Positions 8,647-18,259 of a stretch of DNA of 64,000 nt are shown piece by piece. This stretch comes from Deltaproteobacteria bacterium (GTDB taxonomy: Bacteria > Myxococcota_A > Polyangia > Polyangiales > Polyangiaceae), in contig JACRCQ010000039.1 of assembly GCA_016218915.1 (NCBI GenBank), positions 103,466 through 167,465 on the forward strand, in the 5' to 3' direction. The notes beneath the pieces were generated by a model. The model had not been told where the DNA came from, made no database searches, and saw nothing but the letters and a program-made list of their open reading frames with translations. Positions within the stretch are counted from its first letter, which is position 1. Each line of letters begins with the position of its first letter. Made by a program: the position numbers and the translations under genes.

Positions 8647-9489
8647 ATGCACACCCGACCCCAATGCTGTTCGCTGTTCGTGGCCTTGACCACTGCCATG
8701 GTCGCGCTGGCGTCGATCGTGCACGCGGCTCCCCCGGTCGCGATCGCTCAAGCCGAGCCCTTCCCATCTTCCCTCGAGCCCCTTCCCCCTCCAAGCGCCT
8801 CTTCGCCACCTGCTGCCACCACTCCAGCACCGCGCGCGTCGGCTTCTGCGCCTCCCTCCCAGCCCGCAGGCACCGCGCTTCCCCCTCCGGTCGTGCCTCC
8901 AACCAAGCGCGACTCCGCCCCTGCAACGTTGTTCGACTCGAACATGGACTTCGCGTTCGGCGGATTCGGCGGAGTCGGGGTGATGTACTCGCGCATCGCT
9001 CACACGGACGGCGTGCTGGTATGCGGAGAAGGCGCGATCATCATCGATCATGCCTTGACGTTCGGCGGCGGGGGATGCGGGTTTGCCACGCACGTGAGCG
9101 CAGCTCCCTACACGAGTGGACCGCTGAAGGAGTACAACGAGCTGCGCTTCGGCTATGGGGGCGCGATCATCCGCTACCACTTCTTCTCGAAGCGGCTCGT
9201 AAACGTATCTGTGGGAACGATGATCGGCGCAGGCGGTATCGTGATCGGAAACCAGCTCGACGCCGCCGGAAACCCGAGCAGCAAGGACTCCGACTGGAAA
9301 GAGCTGTCCACCGAGGCGATGTTCGTGATCGAACCGCAGGTGGGCGCGTACCTGAACTTCACCCGTTGGGCCCGCGCTGCCGTGATCGGCGGGTACAGGG
9401 TCGTGAGCGGAGTCGAGACCAAGAACTTGTCAGCCTCGGACATCTCGGGTGTGACGCTCGGCGGCGCTCTGCAATTCGGCTGGTTCTAG
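8647..9489 (+). CDS. Outer-membrane beta-barrel-type protein, paralogue of 24971-25774
   Basis: A 280-residue exported protein. The ATG at 8647 gives a signal peptide ending near ASIVHA, whereas the longer frame from 8479 would bury it. A Pro/Ala/Ser-rich linker (about 35-95) precedes a C-terminal barrel-like region rich in alternating hydrophobic and Gly residues and ending in Phe (GALQFGWF), a typical terminal outer-membrane signature. The last 60 residues, with EPQVGA, GGYRVVSG and SASDISGV, align by eye with the protein at 24971-25774, so the two are paralogues. Function is unknown. It is transcribed divergently from the kinase operon and probably shares its regulatory region. Confidence 0.7.
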   Translation: MHTRPQCCSLFVALTTAMVALASIVHAAPPVAIAQAEPFPSSLEPLPPPSASSPPAATTPAPRASASAPPSQPAGTALPPPVVPPTKRDSAPATLFDSNMDFAFGGFGGVGVMYSRIAHTDGVLVCGEGAIIIDHALTFGGGGCGFATHVSAAPYTSGPLKEYNELRFGYGGAIIRYHFFSKRLVNVSVGTMIGAGGIVIGNQLDAAGNPSSKDSDWKELSTEAMFVIEPQVGAYLNFTRWARAAVIGGYRVVSGVETKNLSASDISGVTLGGALQFGWF

Positions 9490-9591
9490 GCGCGTCCCTA
9501 GCTGGCCTGGGGCTGCAGGCTACGGGCTACGGGCTACCGTATGCCCTGACGGCGAGAGGCTGATCACTGGGCTCCGTATTGCGCGGCTGAA

Positions 9592-9638
9592 GCCTGAAGC
9601 CTGGAGCCGTCGTGAGCCTGAAGCCTGGAGCCGTCGTG
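9592..9638. repeat. Two-copy 24-bp tandem repeat in convergent intergenic DNA
   Basis: GCCTGAAGCCTGGAGCCGTC plus CGTGA occurs twice with a 24-bp period (9592-9615, 9616-9638). A shorter GCTACGG repeat lies at about 9521-9540. Related CCTGAAGCC and CCTGGAGCC strings appear in intergenic DNA at 40580-40600 and 60212-60246. No gene is visible in 9490-9646. Confidence 0.6.
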
Positions 9639-9646
9639 CGGACGGT

Positions 9647-11041
<1,395 letters not shown>

Positions 11042-11144
11042 GGGTGATTCCTTGCGAGGCCGCGAATATCGCTGACCCGAACTCCGGTGGCAAGACTCGT
11101 TGCCAGGTGCGCGAGGTTGCTCTCCCTTAGCACCCCGCTTGCAT

Positions 11145-11150
11145 TAGAAT
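11145..11150 (+). promoter_or_regulatory. -10-like box of the sensor kinase gene
   Basis: TAGAAT ends 9 nt before the ATG at 11160 and no Shine-Dalgarno intervenes, fitting a leaderless transcript. The -35 region is not recognisable at 16-18 bp spacing. Confidence 0.4.
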
Positions 11151-11159
11151 GCCGCACCG

Positions 11160-12503
11160 ATGAAACCCAGGGTCTTTCTGGTAGCCACCGCAGTGGGCAC
11201 GCTCGTTGCCGCATGCGCGCTCGGACTCGCCTGGCTCACCGGCTCCCCCTGGCTCGCCTTCGTGCTCTGCATTCCCCTGTCCGCTGGAATCGGATGGCTG
11301 GCCGTCCAGCTCACGCTCCGATCGAGCCTGCGCGGCGTGGAACGCCTCGATGAGGGGCTGCGCCGGCTCGGCTCGCGCGACTACTCCGTGCACATCGACC
11401 CTGCGGACACCGGAGCGCTCGCAGAGCTTGCGACCAGCCTCAACGCGCTCGGGCAGGTGCTGCGCGAAGGCCACGACACCGCCGAGGAGCGTGAGCGGCT
11501 CATGCGCATGCTCATCGACTCGGCGCCCATGGCGATCGTGCTTCTCGGCGACGCAGGCACCATCGTGTACACGAACGAGGCAGCCCGCGACCTGTTCTTC
11601 GAGGGCAGATCCCTGGAAGGTCACAACTTCCTGTCCATGCTCGGCGAAGCCCCTGCCCCGTTCCGCGAGGCGCTGCTGGGCAACGAGGACTCGCTGTTCA
11701 TGGTCGAGCTGGACGGCGAGCAGGAGACCTACCACCTCGCCAAGCGGCACTTCGAGATCCGCGACGAGACCCACGCCCTGATCATGGTCAAGCACCTGAC
11801 CCGGGAGCTTCGCCGTCAGGAGATCGACGTCTGGAAGAAGCTGATCCGCGTGATCAGCCACGAGCTGAACAACTCCCTGGCGCCAATCACCTCGCTCGTG
11901 CACTCGGCCCGGATGATCACCCAGGACTCGGAGCACGCTGGCAGGCTGACCCGCGTCTACTCGACCATCGAGGAGCGCGCAGCCCATCTGCAGCAGTTCA
12001 TCGCGGGATATGCGAAGTTTGCACGACTCCCCAAGCCGCGCAGCGAAAAGGTCGACCTGCCGTCGTTCGTGGAGCACATCAAGACCCTGTCGCCCATGAC
12101 CCGCATCGACCACGTGCCGGACGGCAATGGTTGGTTCGATCGGTCGCAGGTCGAGCAGGTCCTCATCAACCTCCTGAAGAACGCTGAGGAGTCGTCGAGC
12201 CCCAGGGACGAGATCCGCATGGATATCTCCCTGCATGACAATGATCTCAAGGTCGTCGTGGCAGACCGGGGCTCAGGCATGAGCGAGGAAGTGCTGCAGC
12301 ACGCGCTGCTGCCGTTCTACTCCACCAAGGAGCGTGGAACCGGTCTTGGGCTGGCGCTGTGCCGCGAGATCGTGGAAGCGCATGGAGGCAGGATCCGGAT
12401 CCAGAATCGCGACGGCGGCGGAGTGGAGGTGACGTTCACGCTGCCTGGACCGGAGCCGATCTCTCCGAGCTCCAAGGCGAAGCTCACGATGTCTCGCGTT
12501 TGA
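11160..12503 (+). CDS. NtrY-like sensor histidine kinase
   Basis: A 447-residue inner-membrane kinase. Two transmembrane helices (about 7-28 and 31-52) enclose only a few residues, so there is almost no periplasmic sensor. A HAMP-like segment (53-105) is followed by a PAS-like domain (about 112-205) and the dimerisation/phospho-acceptor motif SHELNNSLAPI with H234. The ATPase domain has the N-box NLLKNAEES (337-345), DRGSGM (369-374) and FYSTKERGTGLGL (386-398). With such a small loop the signal is probably sensed in the membrane or by the PAS domain. The adjacent divergent NtrC-type regulator is the obvious partner. Confidence 0.92.
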   Translation: MKPRVFLVATAVGTLVAACALGLAWLTGSPWLAFVLCIPLSAGIGWLAVQLTLRSSLRGVERLDEGLRRLGSRDYSVHIDPADTGALAELATSLNALGQVLREGHDTAEERERLMRMLIDSAPMAIVLLGDAGTIVYTNEAARDLFFEGRSLEGHNFLSMLGEAPAPFREALLGNEDSLFMVELDGEQETYHLAKRHFEIRDETHALIMVKHLTRELRRQEIDVWKKLIRVISHELNNSLAPITSLVHSARMITQDSEHAGRLTRVYSTIEERAAHLQQFIAGYAKFARLPKPRSEKVDLPSFVEHIKTLSPMTRIDHVPDGNGWFDRSQVEQVLINLLKNAEESSSPRDEIRMDISLHDNDLKVVVADRGSGMSEEVLQHALLPFYSTKERGTGLGLALCREIVEAHGGRIRIQNRDGGGVEVTFTLPGPEPISPSSKAKLTMSRV

Positions 12504-12572
12504 CAGGTGAATGCGCTGGGCGTGACGCGCACCTCGAGTTGCGCTTTACTTGTGCACCAAGGCGCGCATCCA

Positions 12573-13628
12573 GTGAATGACGCATGGACGAGACGGACCC
12601 GGCTCGCTGGGCTGACAGGGGCTGCAAGCCTCGCCGTCGCGATCGCTGCTCATGCAGGCTCAGCCCCACCGGAGCCGGTCCGTCTTTCGTACGCCGCTGA
12701 GGGGCGCTGTCCTGATCAGCGCGCATTTCTCGACGAGCTCTACTCCCGTGCTCATCGTATCCGACCCGCGGTAGACGGCGAACGTGCCTGGGCGGTGCGC
12801 GTGCAAGTCAGGTCTTTAGAAGAGAGGGCGACCGGTACGGTCCAGGTCGATGGGCCGGATGGGACGTCGACCACGCGCAAGCTGGAAGGGCGAGACTGCG
12901 ACGAGGTCGTGGCAGCGCTCGCTGTGGTCACCGCGCTCGCGATCGATCCCTATGGCGATGCAGCCAAGGAGAGCCCGCCCAAGCCCCAGCCTTCTGCTTC
13001 TGCGCCGCCAGCAGCGCCCCCGGCTGTGACACCCATCGGTACCGAGACGCCGCCGCAGGAGCAGGACCTGCGTTTGCCCCTGGCAGCGAGTGCGCCAGCG
13101 ATCATCGACGACGACTGGCTGACGGGCGCCGGCTATGCGGCCATGTCTGCCATCGGGCCTGGGATGAGCTCGGGCGGCTCGGTGTTCGTGGGCTATGAGC
13201 CGGTCAAAGGCCCGACGCTTGCGCCGCGGCTTCGCATCACCTTCTCGTTTCTGCCCCCAGCGTCGAAGGTGGTGGAGCAGCAGGAGGGGCGGATCTCCTG
13301 GCTGGGTGCGAGGCTGCAGAGCTGCCCAGTGGCGACGTACGGCCGCGGTCTCGCAGTCATGCCGTGCGTGAGCCTGGGGCTGGGCTCCGCTGCTGCGGAA
13401 GGGATGATGCCAGGCGGCAAGCGCTCCAGCATGGGGTGGGCCGATGTCGGGGCATCCTTGCAGGGACAGCTCGACTTGGTGAGCTGGCTCGTGATCGACG
13501 CGCACGCAGGGCTCATCGCTCCGCTGACGCGCTACACGCTGGTGGTCGACCAGCCAGCCACGACCTTCTACGAGACCCCGGCCGTGGGAGGGGAGATCGG
13601 CGCCGGCCTGGCTGTGCGTTTTCCGTGA
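12573..13628 (+). CDS. Exported protein of unknown function preceding a sigma factor
   Basis: I do not recognise the family. With the GTG start at 12573 the protein is 351 residues and begins with a good signal peptide (RTRLAGLTGAASLAVAIAAHA); a GTG at 12507 would add 22 residues and spoil it. Residues about 30-125 form a compact region with two Cys (GRCPDQR and GRDCDEVV). A Pro/Ala-rich linker follows, and the C-terminal 190 residues alternate Gly and hydrophobics as in small barrel proteins. The stop at 13626-13628 abuts the sigma-factor gene, so this is the first gene of a four-gene operon. A role in sensing for that sigma factor is plausible but unproven. Confidence 0.6.
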   Translation: MNDAWTRRTRLAGLTGAASLAVAIAAHAGSAPPEPVRLSYAAEGRCPDQRAFLDELYSRAHRIRPAVDGERAWAVRVQVRSLEERATGTVQVDGPDGTSTTRKLEGRDCDEVVAALAVVTALAIDPYGDAAKESPPKPQPSASAPPAAPPAVTPIGTETPPQEQDLRLPLAASAPAIIDDDWLTGAGYAAMSAIGPGMSSGGSVFVGYEPVKGPTLAPRLRITFSFLPPASKVVEQQEGRISWLGARLQSCPVATYGRGLAVMPCVSLGLGSAAAEGMMPGGKRSSMGWADVGASLQGQLDLVSWLVIDAHAGLIAPLTRYTLVVDQPATTFYETPAVGGEIGAGLAVRFP

Positions 13629-13639
13629 TCAGCAGGGCC

Positions 13640-14245
13640 ATGGCCGGACATAGGGAAGGAGTGATGGAAGACGCCGCGTTGACGATGACAGCCTCGATGG
13701 CCTCCTCGGCTGGGGAAGGCGCGGAGGCGAGCCGTCTGCGCGAGATGTTCGACGCCAACTATGAGCTTGTCTGGCGCGTGCTGCGACGCATGGGTGTACC
13801 CGAAGCGGACGTAGATGACGCTACGCAGAAGTGCTTTGTGGTCGCATCGAGGCGTGTGGCAGACATCCGGCCGGGCGAAGAGCGCGGCTTCCTGTTCCAG
13901 ACCGCGGTGAGAACCGCGCTCACGGAGCGAAGGACGCGGCGACGGAGCCGGGAGACCGGAGACGAAGCGATGGTTTCGCTGCTCGATCCATCGATGGCAC
14001 CGGACGAGCAGCTGGACCATGCGCGCAAGCGCGCGCTGCTGGACCACATCCTGGACACGATGCCAGACGACCTTCGAGCGGCGTTTGTGCTGTTCGAGCT
14101 GGAAGGGTTCACCACGTCCGAGGTCGCGTCGCTGCAGGGGCTGCCCCAAGGCACGGCGGCATCGCGCATCCGCAGGGCCCGGGAGCACTTCGACGCGCAG
14201 GTCCGACGAATCCAGGCCCGTCGCGGAAAAGGAGCGGCGACATGA
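13640..14245 (+). CDS. ECF-type RNA polymerase sigma factor
   Basis: About 201 residues. Region 2 is visible in MFDANYELVWRVLRRMG and VDDATQKCFVVASRRVADI, and region 4 in LLDHILDTMPDDLRAAFVLFELEG followed by the helix-turn-helix TTSEVASLQGLPQGTAASRI. These are hallmarks of group IV sigma factors. The start is uncertain: the ATG at 13640 follows AGCAGGG, an ATG at 13664 follows AAGGAG closely, and a GTG at 13625 would overlap the upstream stop. Its stop overlaps the next gene by 4 nt, and that gene may encode its membrane-bound regulator. Confidence 0.88.
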   Translation: MAGHREGVMEDAALTMTASMASSAGEGAEASRLREMFDANYELVWRVLRRMGVPEADVDDATQKCFVVASRRVADIRPGEERGFLFQTAVRTALTERRTRRRSRETGDEAMVSLLDPSMAPDEQLDHARKRALLDHILDTMPDDLRAAFVLFELEGFTTSEVASLQGLPQGTAASRIRRAREHFDAQVRRIQARRGKGAAT

Positions 14246-15024
14246 ACGAACCGCTTCGCATTGTCGACGAGGACGCATCGGATCTCGGGGCAGAGCTCGT
14301 GCGGTCAGCGATTCAGGACAGGCCCTCGCCGGCTGCGCGGCGACGTACCGCGGCAGCCCTTGGAATCGGGGCTGGAATCCTGCTTCCGGCAGCGACAGCC
14401 AAGGCAGCAGGCACGCTGATCGGAGCCAAGACGTCAGCGGCGACTCTCTCGCTATCGCTGGTTGCCAAGTGGACCGCGGTCGGCATTGCCAGCGGCGTGC
14501 TGGTGCTCGGCGTTGGCAAGGTCGTGCAGTCGATCCCTGGGGAAGCGTCGGTTGCGCAGCAATCACCTTCGGCAGCGGTCACGACGCCGGCGCGGAGCCC
14601 GTCGCCTGCGGCATCGATGCCAGCGCCGCTCCAGGTCGAGTCGCAGCCGGCTGTGAGCGCTTCAAGCCAGCCTTTGGCTGCCTCTCCCCCCCCGATAGCG
14701 ATGCCTGCGCCTTCCCAGTCCGCAGCGCAGGCCCCCTCGCTTGCGGCAGAGATAGCTTTGATCGACGAGGCGCGCCGCGCGCTTCGGGCGCACGACTGGC
14801 GCACAGCCACAGCGGCTCTGTATCAAAGGGACAAGGAGTTCCCGCGAGGGCCTCTGGGCATGGAAGGCACCGTGATTCGGGTCGAAGCGCTGGTGCAGAG
14901 CGGGAACATGGCAGCCGCGAAGGCGCTGGGCGATTCCTTCGTAGCAGCGCACCCGGGCAGCCCCTTGTGTCGGCGGGTGCGTGCGCTGCTCGGAGCCGGC
15001 GACGGGCAGACGCGTCGGGAGTGA
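14242..15024 (+). CDS. Single-pass membrane protein with C-terminal TPR-like region (candidate anti-sigma)
   Basis: A 260-residue protein starting in an ATGA overlap with the sigma-factor stop. Residues 1-40 are acidic/basic and cytosolic. Hydrophobic segments occur at about 40-55 and 72-96. A long Pro/Ser/Ala linker (about 105-170) leads to a helical C-terminus resembling a TPR pair (LIDEARRALRAHDWRTATAAL and related). The arrangement of cytosolic N-terminus, membrane span and extracytoplasmic TPR next to an ECF sigma gene is that of many anti-sigma factors, but I see no zinc-binding HxxxCxxC motif. The anti-sigma call therefore rests on context and topology. Confidence 0.65.
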   Translation: MNEPLRIVDEDASDLGAELVRSAIQDRPSPAARRRTAAALGIGAGILLPAATAKAAGTLIGAKTSAATLSLSLVAKWTAVGIASGVLVLGVGKVVQSIPGEASVAQQSPSAAVTTPARSPSPAASMPAPLQVESQPAVSASSQPLAASPPPIAMPAPSQSAAQAPSLAAEIALIDEARRALRAHDWRTATAALYQRDKEFPRGPLGMEGTVIRVEALVQSGNMAAAKALGDSFVAAHPGSPLCRRVRALLGAGDGQTRRE

Positions 15025-15038
15025 CAAGGAGAGAGTCG

Positions 15039-16529
15039 ATGAGCAAGGCGGTCTTTCCGATGGTCATCTGTGCGTTTGCTGCGTGCGGCGGAACGGTGTC
15101 GCTGGGAGGTGAGCAACCCCCTGAAGGAGCGAGTGCATCCGGCGGATATGCTGCCAATGCGGGCTCAGGAGGAAGCTCGATGCACAAGGGGGGCGCAGCA
15201 GGCACGGGCGGTGCGCTCTGGAGCGTGAGCCCGGACGCCGTGGCGCCCATCGCTGGCGGACACGCCGGGGTGCCGCAGTCCGACTTCAATCCGCCCTCCA
15301 GCATCGCGATCTCGTCGTCAGGAACGGTCACGACCGCGGGCGTGAGCAACGGCACGATCACGTCCTGCAGCTACTCGAGCGTCGGGGCGGGGGACGGTCT
15401 GGTCCTGTTCTTCGAATCCAACGGAACGCTTGCCAAGTGCGTGAACCTGAGCTCCGCAGGTGATGATGCGGTCAACGATGTTGCGCTTGATTCGTCCGGC
15501 GCGATCGACATCGTGGGGAGCATCGGAGGAGCCGCCAAGCTATGGGCCACGGACCTAACCTTCAACGGCGGAACCGATGCGGTCGTGGCCCAGTTTGCTC
15601 CGGATCACACCGTTCGCTGGGCCAAGACCTTTGGCTACGAGGGTGTGCAGGAAGCGCTCGGTGTGGCACTGGACCCGTCGCAGAACGTCTATGCGGTGGG
15701 TGGCTTCGAAGGGACCATCCTATCCGGGACCGACGTGCTCAATGCCGTTGGCTCTCGAAGCGCGTTCTTGCTCAAGCTCGACAAGGACGGCACCTGGGTC
15801 TGGGGGCGAGCCTGGGGCTCTGGGCATGCTATTGCTCGTGCGGCGGCTGCGTCCCCATCGGGCAATGTCGTCGTTGCCGGCGAATTCGACGGGCCGATCG
15901 ACTTCGGGTCATCGGAGCACGTGAGCCAGGGGGGAGCGGACGCCTTCATCATCACGATCGATCCGAATGGGCAGGTTCTGTGGAGCAAAGCCTTTGGGAA
16001 TGCGAACGTGCAGCACGTCTCCCGCGTGGCGGTCGACGCGCAGGGGAATCTCGCAATCGCAGGCAGATCGTCGGGCGACATCGACTTCGGAGGCGGAGCA
16101 GTGCAGGCTCCGAACGAGTCCGTCTTCCTTGCGGTCTACGGTCCTGACGGCGGGTACAAGTGGGCCGTGCAGCACGAGGTTGGGGCGGACGGTGAAGCGG
16201 TCTCGCGCACGAGCGTCGCCTTTGATCAGGCCGGCAATGTGATCTTGGGCGGAGCTTTCCGATCGATTGCGAACTTGGGTACAGGGCCGTTGACGAGCCA
16301 CGGCGATGCGGACGTCTTCGTGGCATCGTACAGCTCGGCCGGAGCAGCATTGTGGAGCCGCAGCTACGGAGACGCGTATTCGCAGGCATTGCGGGGGTTG
16401 GCGTACGATCCCAAGGGGGGATTGGCGCTGGCAGGATCGTTCAGGGGAGGAATCGACTTCGGCGCTGGCCCCGTGGAGACGATGCCTGAGGTGGGCGCCA
16501 TGTTCGTCGCCCGATTCCCACCGTGGTGA
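15039..16529 (+). CDS. Beta-propeller lipoprotein with SBBP-like repeats
   Basis: A 496-residue lipoprotein with a short signal peptide and lipobox AFAAC, then a Gly/Ser-rich spacer. From about residue 70 it has repeating segments of the type GVALDPSQNVYAVGGFEG, AAASPSGNVVVAGEFDG, VAVDAQGNLAIAGRSSG and LAYDPKGGLALAGSFRG. These are characteristic of SBBP-like seven-bladed propellers, which act as binding platforms. An AAGGAGAG Shine-Dalgarno lies 5 nt before the ATG at 15039, only 14 nt after the preceding stop, making it the last gene of the sigma-factor operon. It may be the surface component that the sigma system controls; that is inference. Confidence 0.8.
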   Translation: MSKAVFPMVICAFAACGGTVSLGGEQPPEGASASGGYAANAGSGGSSMHKGGAAGTGGALWSVSPDAVAPIAGGHAGVPQSDFNPPSSIAISSSGTVTTAGVSNGTITSCSYSSVGAGDGLVLFFESNGTLAKCVNLSSAGDDAVNDVALDSSGAIDIVGSIGGAAKLWATDLTFNGGTDAVVAQFAPDHTVRWAKTFGYEGVQEALGVALDPSQNVYAVGGFEGTILSGTDVLNAVGSRSAFLLKLDKDGTWVWGRAWGSGHAIARAAAASPSGNVVVAGEFDGPIDFGSSEHVSQGGADAFIITIDPNGQVLWSKAFGNANVQHVSRVAVDAQGNLAIAGRSSGDIDFGGGAVQAPNESVFLAVYGPDGGYKWAVQHEVGADGEAVSRTSVAFDQAGNVILGGAFRSIANLGTGPLTSHGDADVFVASYSSAGAALWSRSYGDAYSQALRGLAYDPKGGLALAGSFRGGIDFGAGPVETMPEVGAMFVARFPPW

Positions 16530-16596
16530 TGGCCGCGTTGTCGGGTTCGATCGAGCTGCACCCCGACCCCTGGTAGCCAACACCTGCGGCCTCCCG

Positions 16597-16602
16597 TACA
16601 AT
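16597..16602 (+). promoter_or_regulatory. -10-like box of the VWA lipoprotein gene
   Basis: TACAAT ends 9 nt before the ATG at 16612 with no Shine-Dalgarno between, consistent with leaderless transcription. No -35 match is evident. Confidence 0.4.
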
Positions 16603-16611
16603 GGAGCCCGC

Positions 16612-18246
16612 ATGAAGACGTTCCTTCCCCTCACTTGCGTGCTTGCTTGTGCAACCTTGCTCGCCTCAGCCTGCGGCGGTGGTGGGCAAGATGAGCTCTT
16701 CGCCACGACAGGGGGCTCGGCAGGATCGGCCGGCGATGCGTCCGCGGGATCCGGTGGGCAATCCGGAACCGGAGGCAGCGCGGGGGTTGGAGGAAACGCT
16801 GGCCTGGGCGGGTCCGCTGGCGTCGGCGGCGCTGCCGGACAAGGCGGCAACGCGGGCACGGGCGGCAGCTCAGGAGCCGGGGGCAGCGCAGGCAAAGGCG
16901 GCGGCGCAGGCAAAGGCGGCAGCGCAGGATCCGCTGGTGCAGGCGGTTGCGCGAACGGATGCAACGACAACATCGCCTGCACGATCGACTCCTGCTCCCA
17001 GGGCTCCTGCGTGCACACGCCCGGTACCTGCCCTGCCGGCGAGTACTGCGATGCGTCCACCGGCTGCGTGAAGGTTCCGGTCTGCTCCTCTCAGGCCCAA
17101 TGCGATGCGGTATGGGGCTCGGACCCGTGCAAGGCCAACGTCCATTGCGATGGGGCCACCGCCACGTGCAAGTTCGAGATGCTCGACAAGGATTCGGACG
17201 CGCACGCACCGGTGGTGTGCGGCGGCGACGACTGCGACGACGCCGATCCTCTCAAGCACCCGGGATTGGCCGAGACGTGCGATGGGAAGGACAACAACTG
17301 CAGCGGCGCGGTCGACGAATCCGCAACCTGCTCGGGTCTGCTGGTTTGCCAGTCCGGCGCTTGCACCTGCCCACCTGCCAACGCATGCGGCTCGGACTGC
17401 ATCGACAAGAAGACCGACCTCAATCACTGCGGCGCCTGCTTCAACAAGTGCCCGGCTTCCGCAACTTGCGTCAACTCGAGCTGCAAGTGCCCTGGCACGC
17501 TCACACCCTGCAACGGGGCGTGCGTGGACACAGCCACCAACAACGACCATTGCGGCACCTGCGGCAACCATTGCACCTACGGCTCCTGCGTCGGCGGAGC
17601 GTGCCCCACGTGCACGCCAGGCGGCCTTCTGATCCTGCTCGACACGTCAGGCTCGATGGCCACCTCGGTCAACACGGGCACGCGTCTGAGCGCAGAGCTC
17701 AACGCGCTTATTGCCTTCGTGCAGGAGCCCGCATCAGCAGGCCTGAGCGTTGGCGTCCAGTACTACCCTCGGATCGCAGGCGCTGCTCAGTGCTTCACCA
17801 TCGACTACGCCAATCCTGACGTGGCGATCGCACCGCTGCCGGCCAACGCGAACGCGCTCATCAACAGCACGACAGGTCGAAGCGCGTCCGGCAACAGCGT
17901 GATGTCGCCCACGCTCGACGCTGGGATCGCGACGGTTCGAGCGTGGGAGAACGCGAACCCTGGCAGGCCAGGTGCGGTGGTGCTGATCAACGATGGCGGC
18001 ATCGGGAACGGCTGCTCGTCGGACACGCCTACTCTCGCAACATCGCTCGCAGCCAACGGGCTTGCAGGCACCCCATCGGTCAAGACCTACGTCGTGGGCG
18101 TGGGCTCTCCAGGCTCGCCGGACACAGATACCTGGAACAGCGTCGCGACTGCGGGCGGAACCACGGTGCACGCAACCGGAAACACGGGCACCCAGGCGAT
18201 ACTCGACGCGTTGCACGCGATTCGGGCGGCCTACATGTGTCCGTGA
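16612..18246 (+). CDS. Modular VWA-domain lipoprotein with Gly-rich spacer and MopE-like motif
   Basis: A 544-residue lipoprotein. The lipobox is near ASAC, followed by about 85 residues of Gly/Ala/Ser repeats (GGSAGVGG-type). A Cys-rich module follows, holding CNDNIACTIDSC, a MopE-like putative metal-binding motif (CGGDDCDDADPLKHPG then CDGKDNNCSGAVDE), and two CGxCxNxC units. The C-terminal half is a von Willebrand A domain opening with LLILLDTSGSM, giving the MIDAS DxSxS metal site. VWA domains mediate metal-dependent adhesion. The N-terminal module is shared with the protein at 32978-35449, which has a different C-terminal domain. Confidence 0.85.
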   Translation: MKTFLPLTCVLACATLLASACGGGGQDELFATTGGSAGSAGDASAGSGGQSGTGGSAGVGGNAGLGGSAGVGGAAGQGGNAGTGGSSGAGGSAGKGGGAGKGGSAGSAGAGGCANGCNDNIACTIDSCSQGSCVHTPGTCPAGEYCDASTGCVKVPVCSSQAQCDAVWGSDPCKANVHCDGATATCKFEMLDKDSDAHAPVVCGGDDCDDADPLKHPGLAETCDGKDNNCSGAVDESATCSGLLVCQSGACTCPPANACGSDCIDKKTDLNHCGACFNKCPASATCVNSSCKCPGTLTPCNGACVDTATNNDHCGTCGNHCTYGSCVGGACPTCTPGGLLILLDTSGSMATSVNTGTRLSAELNALIAFVQEPASAGLSVGVQYYPRIAGAAQCFTIDYANPDVAIAPLPANANALINSTTGRSASGNSVMSPTLDAGIATVRAWENANPGRPGAVVLINDGGIGNGCSSDTPTLATSLAANGLAGTPSVKTYVVGVGSPGSPDTDTWNSVATAGGTTVHATGNTGTQAILDALHAIRAAYMCP

Positions 18247-18259
18247 TCGGAAGACGGGA

